Source of the DNA: Martinezella lusitana
Lineage (GTDB): Bacteria; Pseudomonadota; Alphaproteobacteria; Rhizobiales; Rhizobiaceae
Length of the DNA stretch: 64,000 bases
Direction: 5' to 3'
Assembly: GCF_014207095.1 (NCBI RefSeq)
Contig: NZ_JACHBG010000001.1
Span: 434,001-498,000 of the forward strand
Every line of letters starts with the position of its first letter. Position 1 is the first letter of the stretch. The notes beneath the pieces are model-generated. The model made no database searches and had not been told where the DNA came from. It worked only from the letters and a program-made list of their open reading frames with translations. Position numbers and translations under genes: made by a program. Shown in pieces: positions 24,323-33,405 of this stretch.

Positions 24323-25240
24323 CTATCCCTTGGGAAAGCCTTCGGTTTCCACGGTGTAGCCCGCCGCCGTCATGACGCGCATCAGTTCAGCATGGCCGAT
24401 CTCGGCCATCTTCTGCGGTGGCGCCTTGCGCGGATCCTGCTCGGCCTCGACCACGAACCAGCCTTCATAGCCGTAATCGGCGAAGCGCTTGACGATGGCG
24501 CCGAAATCGAGCGAGCCATCGCCCGGCACTGTGAACGCACCGAGCGCGACGGCATCGAGGAAGGACTGGCGGCTACGATCCAACCCGTCCACGACGGGCT
24601 TGCGGATGTCCTTGACGTGCACATGGTTGATACGGGCGTGATGGTTGTCGATGGCGCGCAGCACGTCGCCGCCGGCAAACGCAAGGTGGCCTGCATCGAG
24701 CAGCAGCGGAATGCCCGCGCCGGAATTGCGCATGAAAGCATCGAGTTCCGGCTCGGTTTCGACGACGGCCGCCATGTGATGATGGTAGGAGAGCGGCATG
24801 CCCTGTTCGGCGCACCATTCGCCGAATTCAGTGACGCGGCGGGCATAGGCCTTCATCTCGTCATCCGAAAGGCGCGGCTTGGTGGCGAGCGGCTTGGAGC
24901 GGTCGCCCTGGATGGAGCGGCCGACTTCGCCATAGACGATGCAAGGCGCGTTGACGGCCTTGAACAGCTCGATCATCGGCGCGATGCGATCCTTGTTGGC
25001 CGCAAGCTCCTCGTTGACGAGCGTGCCGGAAAACCAGCCGCCGCAAAGCGTCACGTCGGCGGCGCGCAGGATCGGCAGCATCTCATCGGGATTGCTCGGG
25101 AAGCGCCGGCCCTGTTCCATGCCGGTAAAGCCTGCGCCACGCGACTGGCGCAGGCATTCTTCCAGCGATACGTCGTCGCTGAGCTCAGGAAGATCGTCGT
25201 TCCACCAGGCGATGGGCGACATGCCGAGTTTGGCCTTCAT
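24323..25240 (-). CDS. iolE: Inosose dehydratase (2-keto-myo-inositol dehydratase)
   Basis: 305-aa TIM-barrel enzyme that dehydrates 2-keto-myo-inositol to 3D-trihydroxycyclohexane-1,2-dione. Family motifs are present: LGMSPIAWWNDDLPEL at the N-terminus, LSYHHHMAAVVE, PLLLDAGHLAFAGGD and FVVEAEQDPRKAPP, which carry the metal-binding His/Glu/Asp. AAGGAG lies 7 nt before the ATG at 25240; a TTG at 25243 is too close. It is the third gene of the iol operon. Confidence 0.94.
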   Translation of the reverse strand: MKAKLGMSPIAWWNDDLPELSDDVSLEECLRQSRGAGFTGMEQGRRFPSNPDEMLPILRAADVTLCGGWFSGTLVNEELAANKDRIAPMIELFKAVNAPCIVYGEVGRSIQGDRSKPLATKPRLSDDEMKAYARRVTEFGEWCAEQGMPLSYHHHMAAVVETEPELDAFMRNSGAGIPLLLDAGHLAFAGGDVLRAIDNHHARINHVHVKDIRKPVVDGLDRSRQSFLDAVALGAFTVPGDGSLDFGAIVKRFADYGYEGWFVVEAEQDPRKAPPQKMAEIGHAELMRVMTAAGYTVETEGFPKG

Positions 25241-25260
25241 CAATAGTCTCCTTGAAAACC

Positions 25261-25367
25261 GAGCATGATGCCGAAAAGTGTGAGCGGTTTTCGGACAACA
25301 TCATGCTCTAATTCTTTAATTCTCGGCCGGATGATTTTAGGTCGAGCGGACCGAAAATCATCCGGCC
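25261..25367. repeat. RIME1-like double palindrome in the iolD-iolE gap
   Basis: Palindrome 1: GAGCATGATG...CATCATGCTC (25261-25308). Palindrome 2: GGCCGGATGATTTT...AAAATCATCCGGCC (25325-25367). Both separate the iolD stop from the iolE start. Confidence 0.75.
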
Positions 25368-25416
25368 TAGTGATGGAGGAGCGTCTCAGCTCCTCCGGAA
25401 AACTGTCGGAAATCGA

Positions 25417-27267
25417 TCAGCCGATGCGCTGGGAGGCGCGGGCCTTCTCGTAGGCCGCGCGGGCCTTGTTGACCTCGGCGCGCGGGCTGACCTCTGGAAC
25501 GGCGACATCCCACCAGTGGCCGCCCTCATTCGTCGTGATCAACGGGTCGGTGTCGATGACGATGACCGAGCTGCGGTCGTTCTTCTTCGAGGCTTCGATG
25601 GCCTGCTCCAGCTCGGTGATGGAGGAAACCTTCACGGCAATCGCGCCCATGCTGGCCGCATGTGCTCGGAAATCGATCTCCGGCATCACTTCGAAGCGCG
25701 AGTCCTTCAGCAGATTGTTGAAGTTTGCACCGCCGGTTGCCATCTGCAGGCGATTGATGCAGCCATAGCCGCGGTTATCGAGCAGGACGACGGTGATCTT
25801 CAAGCCGAGCATGACCGAGGTCGCCAGTTCGGAATTCAGCATCATGTAGGAGCCATCGCCGACCATGACGACGACTTCCTTTTCCGGATGGGCCATCTTC
25901 GCGCCGAGCCCGCCGGCAATCTCGTAACCCATGCAGGAGAAGCCATATTCCATGTGATAGCTGCCGGGCACCGTCGCCGGCCAGAGCTTGTGCATTTCGC
26001 CGGGCAGGCCGCCTGCCGCGCAAAGCACGATGGTCTTCTCGCCGCCGATGGTCCGCGTAACTGCACCGATCACCTGGGCGTCGGAGGGCAGGGCGGCGTT
26101 CGTGGTCGCCATTGCCCGAGCGGCTGCTTCCATCCAGATCTTCTTTTCCTGCGTTGCCCTCTCGGCAAGCGCTGCCGGAGCGCGCCAGCCGACAAGGCCG
26201 GCGGAAAGCGCCTTCAACCCCTCGCGCGCGTCCGTCACCAGTGGATGACTATTGTGCTTGAGCGCGTCGTAGGCTGCGATGTTGAGGCTGACCATCGCCA
26301 GCTTCTCATTCTTGAACAGTGCCCAGGAGCCTGTCGTGAAGTCCTGGCAGCGCGTGCCCACAGCGATCACCAGATCGGTGTCCTCGGCAATGGCATTGGC
26401 CGCCGACGTGCCTGTCACGCCGACCGAGCCGAGCGCCAGAGGATGCCTTTCGTCGATGGCCGACTTGCCTGCCTGCGTGACAACGACTGGAATGCCGTGC
26501 GCTTCAGCGAAAGCTGTCAGTTCCTTGGTGGCCTGCGAGTAAAGCACACCGCCGCCGGCCAGAATGACCGGCTTTTCCGAACGGCGGATCAATGCGATCG
26601 CGTTTGCCAGTTCGTCGGCATCCGGCTGCGGACGGCGCTGGGTCCAGACATGCTCGTCAAAGAAGCTTTCCGGATAATCATAGGCTTCGGCCTGCACATC
26701 CTGGCAGAGCGAAAGCGTCACTGGCCCGCAGTCAAGCGGATCGGTCAGCACCTGCATGGCGCGCTTTAGCGCCGACATGATCTGCTCGGGACGGGTGATG
26801 CGGTCGAAATAGCGCGAAACCGGGCGGAAGGCGTCATTGGCGGAAACGGTACCGTCGCCGAAATCCTCGATCTGCTGCAAGACCGGATCGGGTGCACGGT
26901 TGGCAAAGACGTCGCCAGGCAGGAAGAGAACGGGGATGCGATTGACATGCGCCACGCCGGCGGCTGTCACCATGTTGAGCGCGCCGGGGCCGATCGACGT
27001 CGTGCAGGCCATGAAACGCTGACGGAAGCTCGCTTTTGCAAAAGCGATGGCGGCATGGGCCATGCCCTGTTCATTGTGAGCACGGAAGGTCGACAGTTCC
27101 TCGCGCACCTGATAGAGCGCTTCGCCGATGCCGGCGACGTTGCCATGGCCGAAGATCGCCCAGACGCCGCCGAAGATCGGCTGCTTTTGCCCGTCGATGA
27201 TGGTCATCTGCTTCTTGAGGAAATGCGCGACGGCCTGTGCCATCGTCAATCGAATCGTCTTGCCCAT
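25417..27267 (-). CDS. iolD: 3D-(3,5/4)-trihydroxycyclohexane-1,2-dione hydrolase
   Basis: 616-aa thiamine diphosphate enzyme that opens the six-carbon ring of the inositol intermediate to 5-deoxy-glucuronate. It has the three-domain layout of the acetolactate-synthase family: N-terminal PYR domain (about residues 10-190, EQGMAHAAIAFAKA), a middle domain, and a C-terminal PP domain with MVGDGSYMMLNSELAT and the ThDP-binding GDGS...N pattern (about 470-510). Length is normal. GGGAGG precedes the ATG at 27267. It is the second gene of iolCDEB. Confidence 0.95.
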   Translation of the reverse strand: MGKTIRLTMAQAVAHFLKKQMTIIDGQKQPIFGGVWAIFGHGNVAGIGEALYQVREELSTFRAHNEQGMAHAAIAFAKASFRQRFMACTTSIGPGALNMVTAAGVAHVNRIPVLFLPGDVFANRAPDPVLQQIEDFGDGTVSANDAFRPVSRYFDRITRPEQIMSALKRAMQVLTDPLDCGPVTLSLCQDVQAEAYDYPESFFDEHVWTQRRPQPDADELANAIALIRRSEKPVILAGGGVLYSQATKELTAFAEAHGIPVVVTQAGKSAIDERHPLALGSVGVTGTSAANAIAEDTDLVIAVGTRCQDFTTGSWALFKNEKLAMVSLNIAAYDALKHNSHPLVTDAREGLKALSAGLVGWRAPAALAERATQEKKIWMEAAARAMATTNAALPSDAQVIGAVTRTIGGEKTIVLCAAGGLPGEMHKLWPATVPGSYHMEYGFSCMGYEIAGGLGAKMAHPEKEVVVMVGDGSYMMLNSELATSVMLGLKITVVLLDNRGYGCINRLQMATGGANFNNLLKDSRFEVMPEIDFRAHAASMGAIAVKVSSITELEQAIEASKKNDRSSVIVIDTDPLITTNEGGHWWDVAVPEVSPRAEVNKARAAYEKARASQRIG

Positions 27268-27290
27268 CGGGCGCCTCCCAAATGCTAGAG

Positions 27291-27384
27291 CAGTTCCAGG
27301 AAAAATGCGTAACGGTCTTCCGTCCGGAATTGCCAGAAAACAAAGAGATAGAGCGGCTCAGAGCTTCTCAGAAAGCCGAGCCGC
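27291..27384. repeat. RIME1-like double palindrome in the iolC-iolD gap
   Basis: Palindrome 1: CAGTTCC...GGAATTG (27291-27332, one mismatch). Palindrome 2: GCGGCTC...GAGCCGC (27353-27384). It lies between the iolC stop and the iolD start. Confidence 0.7.
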
Positions 27385-27393
27385 CCCAGAATT

Positions 27394-29328
27394 TCACAGG
27401 CCGCGAGTTTTGAGCCAGGCTGCCGTCAATTGCCGGAAGCGGCCGGCCATGTCGGCAATCGCTTCCTCGTCGTTCATGGCGCCTGAGAGCCAGGCCCGGG
27501 CCGGATCGGCGAAGATGGTCCGGCCGACGGCAAAACCCTTCACCGAAGGCGCTGCCAGCGTCGCCTCGAAGCTGCGCATCAGTTCCTCCGCTGGCGCCTC
27601 CAGGCCGAGCAGCACGATACCACGGCACAATGGATCATTTTTGGCGATCACGGCATCGATTTTTTTCCAGGCTGATGTCGATTCCTGTGGTTCCAGCTTC
27701 CACCAGTCCGGCTTGATGCCGAGCGCATAGAGCTCTTCCAAGGCCGTCGGAATCGTATCGTCAGTCAGCGGACCATTCTTGCTGGCGATGATCTCGACCA
27801 GAAGCTCGCGGCCGACCTTGCGTGCGGCTTCGAACAGCGTCCTTAGTTTCTCCTGCTGTTCCGTCTTCAATTCCTTCGGATCGTCAGGATGGTAGAAGCA
27901 CAGGCACTTGATGCAATGGCTGAGCGGCCATTCGACGAGCTGCGAGCCGATATCCTGGCTGAATTCGAATCTCAGCGGCTTCGAGCCCGGTAGTTCGACG
28001 GGACGCCCGATCCAGGAGAAATTCTTGGTTGCGGCATCGAAGAAGGCATCACGCCCGAAGCGCTCGTCGATCAGCATCCCATAGCCAGGTCGGCCATCCG
28101 CTACTCGCGCCGCCGCCTCGACGGCAAGCCGCTTGAAGGCGACGATCTTGTCGTGACCAAGGCCCAATTCATCACAGATGCTGACGAGCTGCGAACGATG
28201 ATCGATCGCAAGCGCCATCAGTAGCGGGATCTCGTCGCTGCGGCGGGTTGTTGCCCAATGGATATGGTTGATCGCCTCATCCTTGCGCAGCGCGCGGTGC
28301 TTGCTGCCGGTCTTCAGGAAGAAGTCGAGCTCCGCCCAGGTCGGATATTCCGGCGAGCAGAGCAGGCGGGAAACGGCGAAAGCGCCGCAGGCGTTGGCCC
28401 AGGTGGCGCAGGTCTTCAGCGGCTCGCCGCGCAGATAGCCGCGCAGGAAGCCAGACATGAAGGCGTCGCCGGCGCCGAGAACGTTGAACACCTCGATCGG
28501 GAAACCCTGGCCGACAATGCCTGCTTCGAGATCGTCAGAAATCGGTCCCTCATAAACGATGCAGCCCATGGCGCCGCGCTTCAGCACGATAACCGCGGAC
28601 GAGAGGCGGCGGATTTCCTTCAAGGCGCCGAGCACGTCGTCCGCACCCGAGGCGATCATGATCTCCTCTTCCGTGCCAACGATCAGATCACAATGCGGCA
28701 GCGTTTCCTTCATCTTGGTGGACACGCGATCCGACTTCACATAGCGCTCGAAACCCTCGGCGTGGCCGGCAAGGCCCCAGAGATTCGGCCGGTAGTCTAT
28801 GTCGAAGATCACCTTTCGGCCGTTCGCCTTGGCGATGCGTATCGCCTTGCGCTGCGCCGCCTCGGTATTGGGCTTGGAGAAATGTGTGCCTGAGACCAGA
28901 ACTGCGCCGGAGGACTTGATGAAGCCTTCGTCTATATCGCCTTCGTTCAGCGCCATGTCGGCACAGTCGGAGCGGTAGAAGATCATCGGCGAGACGCCTT
29001 CGGCCTCGACCGCCAGCAGCACAAGTGCGGTCAGCCGCTCCTTGTCCGTGGCGATCCCATCGACGGCAACACCTTCGCGGGCGGCCTGCTCGCGGATGAA
29101 GCGGCCCATCTGCTCGTCGCCGACGCGGGTGATGAGGCCGGATTTCAGGCCGAGCCGGGCGGTGCCGATGGCGATATTGGCCGGGCAGCCGCCGACTGAT
29201 TTGGCAAAGGAGGCAATGTCTTCCAGTCGCGAGCCGATTTGCTGACCATAGAGATCGACGGAAGATCGTCCGATGGTGATCACATCGAGTTTCGTCTCCG
29301 GCTCGGCGCCAGAATTGTCGTGTGCCAT
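27394..29328 (-). CDS. iolC: Bifunctional 5-dehydro-2-deoxygluconokinase with C-terminal DUF2090 domain
   Basis: 644-aa fusion. Residues about 15-320 form a PfkB-family kinase (GGCPANIAIGTARLG near the N-terminus and FNVLGAGDAFMSGFLRG at the catalytic Asp), which phosphorylates 2-deoxy-5-keto-gluconate. Residues about 330-644 match the DUF2090 domain of proteobacterial IolC, proposed to act as the next aldolase, with motifs such as ALAIDHRSQL and GYGMLIDERFG. GGGAGG precedes the ATG at 29328. It is the first operon gene, about 130 nt from a TTGACA promoter. No separate iolJ aldolase gene is in view, which fits the fusion. Confidence 0.93.
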   Translation of the reverse strand: MAHDNSGAEPETKLDVITIGRSSVDLYGQQIGSRLEDIASFAKSVGGCPANIAIGTARLGLKSGLITRVGDEQMGRFIREQAAREGVAVDGIATDKERLTALVLLAVEAEGVSPMIFYRSDCADMALNEGDIDEGFIKSSGAVLVSGTHFSKPNTEAAQRKAIRIAKANGRKVIFDIDYRPNLWGLAGHAEGFERYVKSDRVSTKMKETLPHCDLIVGTEEEIMIASGADDVLGALKEIRRLSSAVIVLKRGAMGCIVYEGPISDDLEAGIVGQGFPIEVFNVLGAGDAFMSGFLRGYLRGEPLKTCATWANACGAFAVSRLLCSPEYPTWAELDFFLKTGSKHRALRKDEAINHIHWATTRRSDEIPLLMALAIDHRSQLVSICDELGLGHDKIVAFKRLAVEAAARVADGRPGYGMLIDERFGRDAFFDAATKNFSWIGRPVELPGSKPLRFEFSQDIGSQLVEWPLSHCIKCLCFYHPDDPKELKTEQQEKLRTLFEAARKVGRELLVEIIASKNGPLTDDTIPTALEELYALGIKPDWWKLEPQESTSAWKKIDAVIAKNDPLCRGIVLLGLEAPAEELMRSFEATLAAPSVKGFAVGRTIFADPARAWLSGAMNDEEAIADMAGRFRQLTAAWLKTRGL

Positions 29329-29467
29329 GATGTCCTCCCGTCCATGCATGACCTCTTTTGCTCTTCAGCCTGCGCCGAGATCATGCGTCATTGAAAGTGC
29401 CGGTATTCGTATCGTCCCGGTTGCGGCGGATTGGCTGGCCGTTTTCGCTGCCGTTATCCTGGACGCA

Positions 29468-29496
29468 ATGAAACATCGGTTCCGATTTTTTGTCAA
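29468..29496 (-). promoter_or_regulatory. Predicted iolCDEB promoter
   Basis: On the minus strand, TTGACA (29496-29491), 17-nt spacer, then TTTCAT (29473-29468). The candidate IolR operator at 29500-29513 abuts the -35 box. Confidence 0.6.
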
Positions 29497-29499
29497 TTC

Positions 29500-29513
29500 G
29501 GAATATTTATTCC
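29500..29513. promoter_or_regulatory. Candidate IolR operator upstream of iolC
   Basis: The palindrome GGAATA-TT-TATTCC overlaps the iolR stop codon and lies 3 nt from the iolC -35 box. A copy with the same arms occurs before iolR. Confidence 0.65.
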
Positions 29514-30394
29514 ATTTTCGTTTTATCGGCTTTTGCAGCAGCTTTTCGCCGCCGCTCGGCAATGGCGACGGGGAGGGCCATGACCAGCGCCATCGAAGCC
29601 GACATGGAGCGGAAACCGGCGAAGTCGGTCTCGGCCACTTCGAACCAGTGGGTCGCACAGGCAGTGAGCGGCGAGAAGGCCGAATCGGTAATCGCAATGA
29701 CCGGCACGTTGCGTGACGCCAGATCCTGCGCCTGCGACAGGCTTTCGGCGGCATAGGGGGAGAAGCTCGCAGCGATCGCGGCATCTTTTTCCGTGGCGAA
29801 GCGGGCGATCTCGCTGTCGATGCCATTCGGGGACGCGACGATCTGATGGCGTATATTCAGCTTGGAGAAGGCGTAGGCCATGTGCGCGGTGAGCGGATAG
29901 GACCGGCGCTTGGCGATGAGATAGATTGTCTCGGCGGCGGCGAGCACATCGACGGCCCTGGCGAACGCCTCTGTCTCAATGGTCGCAGCGAGCTTGTTGA
30001 CCGATTGGCTTGCCGCGGACAGAAAGCCGGAGAGAATGCTGGCATCCTCGTTTTCAACGCCGGAGCGTTCGAGGGTCACCAAGCGCTCTTCATAGCTCAG
30101 TGTCCGGTCGCGCAATCTTTCGCGAAAGATGCTCTGCAGGTCGGAAAAACCCTCATAGCCGAGGTGGTGCGCAAGACGGACCAGCGTCGAAGGCTGGACT
30201 TCGGCGGCAGCTGCGATACTCGCCGTCGTGCCGAAGGCAATTTCATCGGGATTGCCAAGCGCGAAGGCGGCAACCTGCGCCAAACGCTTCGGCATAGCGT
30301 TCTTGCGCTCTATGATGTTGCTGCGCAGACTTTCGAAGTCGCGCGGCACCTTTGTCTGCGTGCCGATACCGTTATCCATGCCCGTTTCCGCCAT
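29507..30394 (-). CDS. iolR: RpiR family regulator of inositol catabolism
   Basis: 295-aa MurR/RpiR-type regulator. The N-terminal helix-turn-helix (about residues 30-110, GTTASIAAAAEVQPSTLVRL) is followed by a SIS sugar-phosphate-binding domain (about 130-280, IYLIAKRRSYPLTAHMAYAF). It sits directly upstream of iolC on the same strand, and its stop codon overlaps a palindrome repeated at its own promoter, which suggests that it controls iolCDEB and itself. In rhizobia the iolR at this position is a repressor. The start is taken at 30394 (AGGGG upstream); 30379 is also possible. Confidence 0.88.
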   Translation of the reverse strand: MAETGMDNGIGTQTKVPRDFESLRSNIIERKNAMPKRLAQVAAFALGNPDEIAFGTTASIAAAAEVQPSTLVRLAHHLGYEGFSDLQSIFRERLRDRTLSYEERLVTLERSGVENEDASILSGFLSAASQSVNKLAATIETEAFARAVDVLAAAETIYLIAKRRSYPLTAHMAYAFSKLNIRHQIVASPNGIDSEIARFATEKDAAIAASFSPYAAESLSQAQDLASRNVPVIAITDSAFSPLTACATHWFEVAETDFAGFRSMSASMALVMALPVAIAERRRKAAAKADKTKME

Positions 30395-30408
30395 CCTGCC
30401 CCTGTGAT

Positions 30409-30422
30409 GGAATAAGTATTCC
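30409..30422. promoter_or_regulatory. Candidate IolR operator upstream of iolR
   Basis: The palindrome GGAATA-AG-TATTCC is 15 nt before the iolR ATG, with the same 6-bp arms as at 29500-29513. It would allow autorepression and perhaps control of the divergent Gfo/Idh gene. Confidence 0.65.
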
Positions 30423-30607
30423 ATATTTGCAAAGATAGCGGATTTCGATTTGTTCGGCACGAATATTTTTAAGTATCTAATTTTAAAAGGAAAATATGGA
30501 GAATTATTGAGGTTTGGCTTGGGAGGTCAAGAGAGTGCGCTTGCCAAAACGGTCTAAACATTCCAAAAATGACTTCGCTTCGGGTGGAAGCGGAGGAGAA
30601 TGGGCAA

Positions 30608-31726
30608 ATGAAGCCATTGGGCGTTGGACTGATCGGCACGGGCTATATGGGCAAGTGCCATGCGCTGGCATGGAATGCGGTCAAGACCGTATTCGGCGAC
30701 GTGGCACGGCCTCGGCTAGTCCATCTGGCCGAAGCCAATGCCGATCTGGCAAAGGCGAGGGGCGATGAATTCGGCTTCGAGAGAGCGACGGCCAACTGGC
30801 GTGACCTTATTGCCGATCCCGAGGTCGATGTCGTCTCTGTCACCACACCCAATCAGTTCCACCCGGAAATGGCGATTGCCGCACTTGAGGCCGGCAAACA
30901 TGTCTGGTGCGAAAAGCCGATGGCGCCGGCCTATGATGCTGCCGAGCGTATGCTCGCTGCGGCGAAAGCCTCCGGCAAGGTCGCCATTCTCGGTTACAAC
31001 TATATCCAGAACCCCGTTATGCGGCACATCAAGTCGTTGATCGAAGACGGCGCGATCGGTGCCGTCAACCATGTCCGCGTCGAAATGGACGAAGATTTCA
31101 TGGCCGATCCGAACGGCCTCTTCTATTGGAAGAGCGAGCTTGCCTCCGGCTACGGCGCCCTGGACGATTTCGCCGTGCACCCGCTCTCGCTGCTGTGGTT
31201 CCTGTTTGGGCATGTGGAGGCCGTGATCACCGATATGGTGAAGCCCTATGCCGAGCGGCCATTGAAGGAGGGCGGCAGCCGCGCCGTCGAGAATCACGAT
31301 CTCGCCAATGTGCTGATGCGACTTGGCGGTGGCATTTCTGCTGTACTGATGGCCAATCGCTCGGCCTGGGGCCGAAAGGGAAGAATAGCCTTACAGATCT
31401 TCGGCTCCAAGGGATCGATCTGTTACGATCAGGAGCGCATGAACGAATTCGAGCTTTATCAGGCCGAGGGCAGGGACAGCGAACAAGGTTTCCGCAAGGT
31501 GCTGGCCGCACCGGCTCATAAGCCCTACGACCGCTTCATTCCGGCGCCTGGTCACGGCCTTGGTTTCAACGACCTCAAGATCATCGAATGCCACGAGTTG
31601 ATCCGGGCCATTTCCGGCGAGACTGCGTCAGTCGTCGGATTCTCAGATGGCTTGCGCATCGAGAAATCCGTCCATGCCATGGCGCGATCGTTCCATGAGC
31701 AGCGCTGGGTCGAGATCGCCCTCTAA
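30608..31726 (+). CDS. Gfo/Idh/MocA family oxidoreductase
   Basis: 372-aa NAD(P)-dependent dehydrogenase. The Rossmann domain (about residues 1-125: GVGLIGTGYMGKCHALAW and the conserved GKHVWCEKPMA with the catalytic Lys) precedes an alpha/beta substrate domain (GALDDFAVHPLSLLWF). Many relatives oxidise inositols. Divergence from iolR and proximity to iolCDEB make inositol or scyllo-inositol dehydrogenase likely, so it may supply the first step (IolG-like), but specificity cannot be read. GGAGGAG precedes the ATG at 30608. Confidence 0.87.
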   Translation: MKPLGVGLIGTGYMGKCHALAWNAVKTVFGDVARPRLVHLAEANADLAKARGDEFGFERATANWRDLIADPEVDVVSVTTPNQFHPEMAIAALEAGKHVWCEKPMAPAYDAAERMLAAAKASGKVAILGYNYIQNPVMRHIKSLIEDGAIGAVNHVRVEMDEDFMADPNGLFYWKSELASGYGALDDFAVHPLSLLWFLFGHVEAVITDMVKPYAERPLKEGGSRAVENHDLANVLMRLGGGISAVLMANRSAWGRKGRIALQIFGSKGSICYDQERMNEFELYQAEGRDSEQGFRKVLAAPAHKPYDRFIPAPGHGLGFNDLKIIECHELIRAISGETASVVGFSDGLRIEKSVHAMARSFHEQRWVEIAL

Positions 31727-31729
31727 AAC

Positions 31730-31822
31730 GTGCCGCGAAAATGTGCGGCGGTTCTCCGCCCCGAATGCAAAAAAAACCAAGAAGATGGGCGGTTCCTCTA
31801 TTTAAAGAAAAGCAGAACCGCT
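31730..31822. repeat. Degenerate RIME-like repeat
   Basis: Fragments of the repeat found at the iol junctions: AAAATGTGCGGCGGTTCTCC near 31736, then the inverted repeat GCGGTTC...GAACCGC (31789-31821). It follows the Gfo/Idh gene. Confidence 0.55.
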
Positions 31823-31972
31823 TGTCATTCGGCCTAATTTTCTCCCGATCCCGGGCGCAGGCTCAGTCGTGATTGACGCTTGCGGAGGTAGGCGTTACCC
31901 CTGAGGCCATAGGTGCGCCTGCCTGTCTCATGCTGGCGGCACACCATATAATAACAATATGGAGAACGGATC

Positions 31973-33190
31973 GTGACGGGCAGATTGGTCATTATTGGGG
32001 CCGGGCAGGCGGGTTTCGCGCTCGCAGCCAAGTTGCGGGCGCTTGGTGATTCAAGGCCGATCACCATCGCAGGCGCTGAAGAAAGCCTTCCCTACCAGCG
32101 ACCGCCCCTGACGAAAAAGTACCTCCTAGGCGAGATGAGTTTCGATCGCCTGCTGTTCCGCCCGGAACAATGGTACGCCGACAACAATGTCGAGATCCGT
32201 CTGTCCACATGGGTCGAGCAGATCGACCGCGCCGCAAAGCAGATTGTGATGCAGGATGGCTCGCGGTTGGATTACGAGACGCTGGCGCTGGCCACCGGTT
32301 CCACACCGCGTCGCCTTCCGCCCTCCGTCGGTGGTGCGCTCGAAGGCGTATACGTCGCCCGCGACAAGCGCGATGCGGATTTTCTGGCGGAAGAGATGCG
32401 CCCAGGCCGCCGCGTCCTTATTATCGGCGGCGGCTATATCGGTTTGGAAGCGGCAGCCGTTGCACGCCATCGCGGCCTTGAAGTTACTCTCATCGAAATG
32501 AGCGACCGGATCCTGCAGCGGGTCGCGGCCAAGGAAACGGCCGACATATTCCGAGCGATCCATCAGAAACATGATGTCGTCATTCGCGAGAAGACGGGGC
32601 TGAAGCAGCTTGTCGGCCGCAGCGGTCATGTCGTCGCTGCCGAGCTTTCCGATGGAACCACCATCGAGGTCGATTTCGTCGTGGTGGGTATCGGGGTTGC
32701 TCCGAATGACAGGCTTGCCAAGGAAGCAGGCCTGGAGGTCGGCAATGGCATTGTCGTTGATTCGTTCGCCCGTACCTCCGACCCCTCGATCTTCGCCATG
32801 GGCGATTGCGTCGAGCTACCATGGGAGGGCACGCGAATCCGCCTCGAATCGGTGCAGAACGCAGTCGACCAGGCGGACGCCGCCGCAGAGATCATTGCCG
32901 GTGGCGATAAGGCCTACGATCCAAAGCCTTGGTTCTGGTCGGATCAATATGATGTGAAGCTGCAGATTGCCGGCTTCAATCTCGGCTATGACGAGACGCT
33001 GCTGCGGCCCGGCGCGCGTGAGGGGGCCGCTTCCGTCTGGTATTTCAAGCAGGGCCGCTTCATCGCCGTCGACGCTGTAAACGATGCAAAGGCCTATGTT
33101 GCCGGCAAGAAGCTTCTGGAAGCGGGCGCCAATCCCTCCAGAGCGATTCTCTCGGATCCCGCGGCGGACCTCAAGCAGCTGCTGGCCTGA
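31973..33190 (+). CDS. FAD-dependent ferredoxin/rubredoxin-type NAD(P)H reductase
   Basis: 405-aa flavoprotein of the putidaredoxin-reductase type. FAD site: VIIGAGQAGFALAAKLR near the N-terminus. NAD site: LIIGGGYIGLEAAAVARHRG about residue 145. The late FAD motif FAMGDCVELPW is at about 270, followed by the C-terminal dimer domain. It transfers electrons from NADH to a small iron-sulfur protein that usually feeds a P450 or dioxygenase; no such partner is in the window. A GTG start at 31973 follows GGAG; a TATAAT at 31947-31952 may be the -10 box. Confidence 0.87.
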   Translation: MTGRLVIIGAGQAGFALAAKLRALGDSRPITIAGAEESLPYQRPPLTKKYLLGEMSFDRLLFRPEQWYADNNVEIRLSTWVEQIDRAAKQIVMQDGSRLDYETLALATGSTPRRLPPSVGGALEGVYVARDKRDADFLAEEMRPGRRVLIIGGGYIGLEAAAVARHRGLEVTLIEMSDRILQRVAAKETADIFRAIHQKHDVVIREKTGLKQLVGRSGHVVAAELSDGTTIEVDFVVVGIGVAPNDRLAKEAGLEVGNGIVVDSFARTSDPSIFAMGDCVELPWEGTRIRLESVQNAVDQADAAAEIIAGGDKAYDPKPWFWSDQYDVKLQIAGFNLGYDETLLRPGAREGAASVWYFKQGRFIAVDAVNDAKAYVAGKKLLEAGANPSRAILSDPAADLKQLLA

Positions 33191-33315
33191 TACGCCTCAT
33201 ATCTTCCAAGCACACGGGATTCGGCAGCCGGCTATTGCCGAATCTCGGAAAGAACGTGGGTGAAGGCGAAAAAGCGCTTGCGTCGATAAATGAATGGCCC
33301 TATCAGGGCCGCACC

Positions 33316-33405
33316 GGAGAGGTGGCCGAGTGGTCGAAGGCGCTCCCCTGCTAAGGGAGTATACCAGAAATGGTATCGTGGGTTCGAATCCCATCTTCTC
33401 CGCCA
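33316..33405 (+). tRNA. tRNA-Ser(GCT)
   Basis: 90-nt class II tRNA with encoded CCA. The acceptor arm GGAGAGG/CTTCTCC has one G-U pair. The anticodon arm CTCCC-CTGCTAA-GGGAG carries GCT. A long variable arm (TATACCAGAAATGGTATC) and the T arm GTGGGTTCGAATCCCAT follow. It reads AGC and AGU serine codons. Confidence 0.96.
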
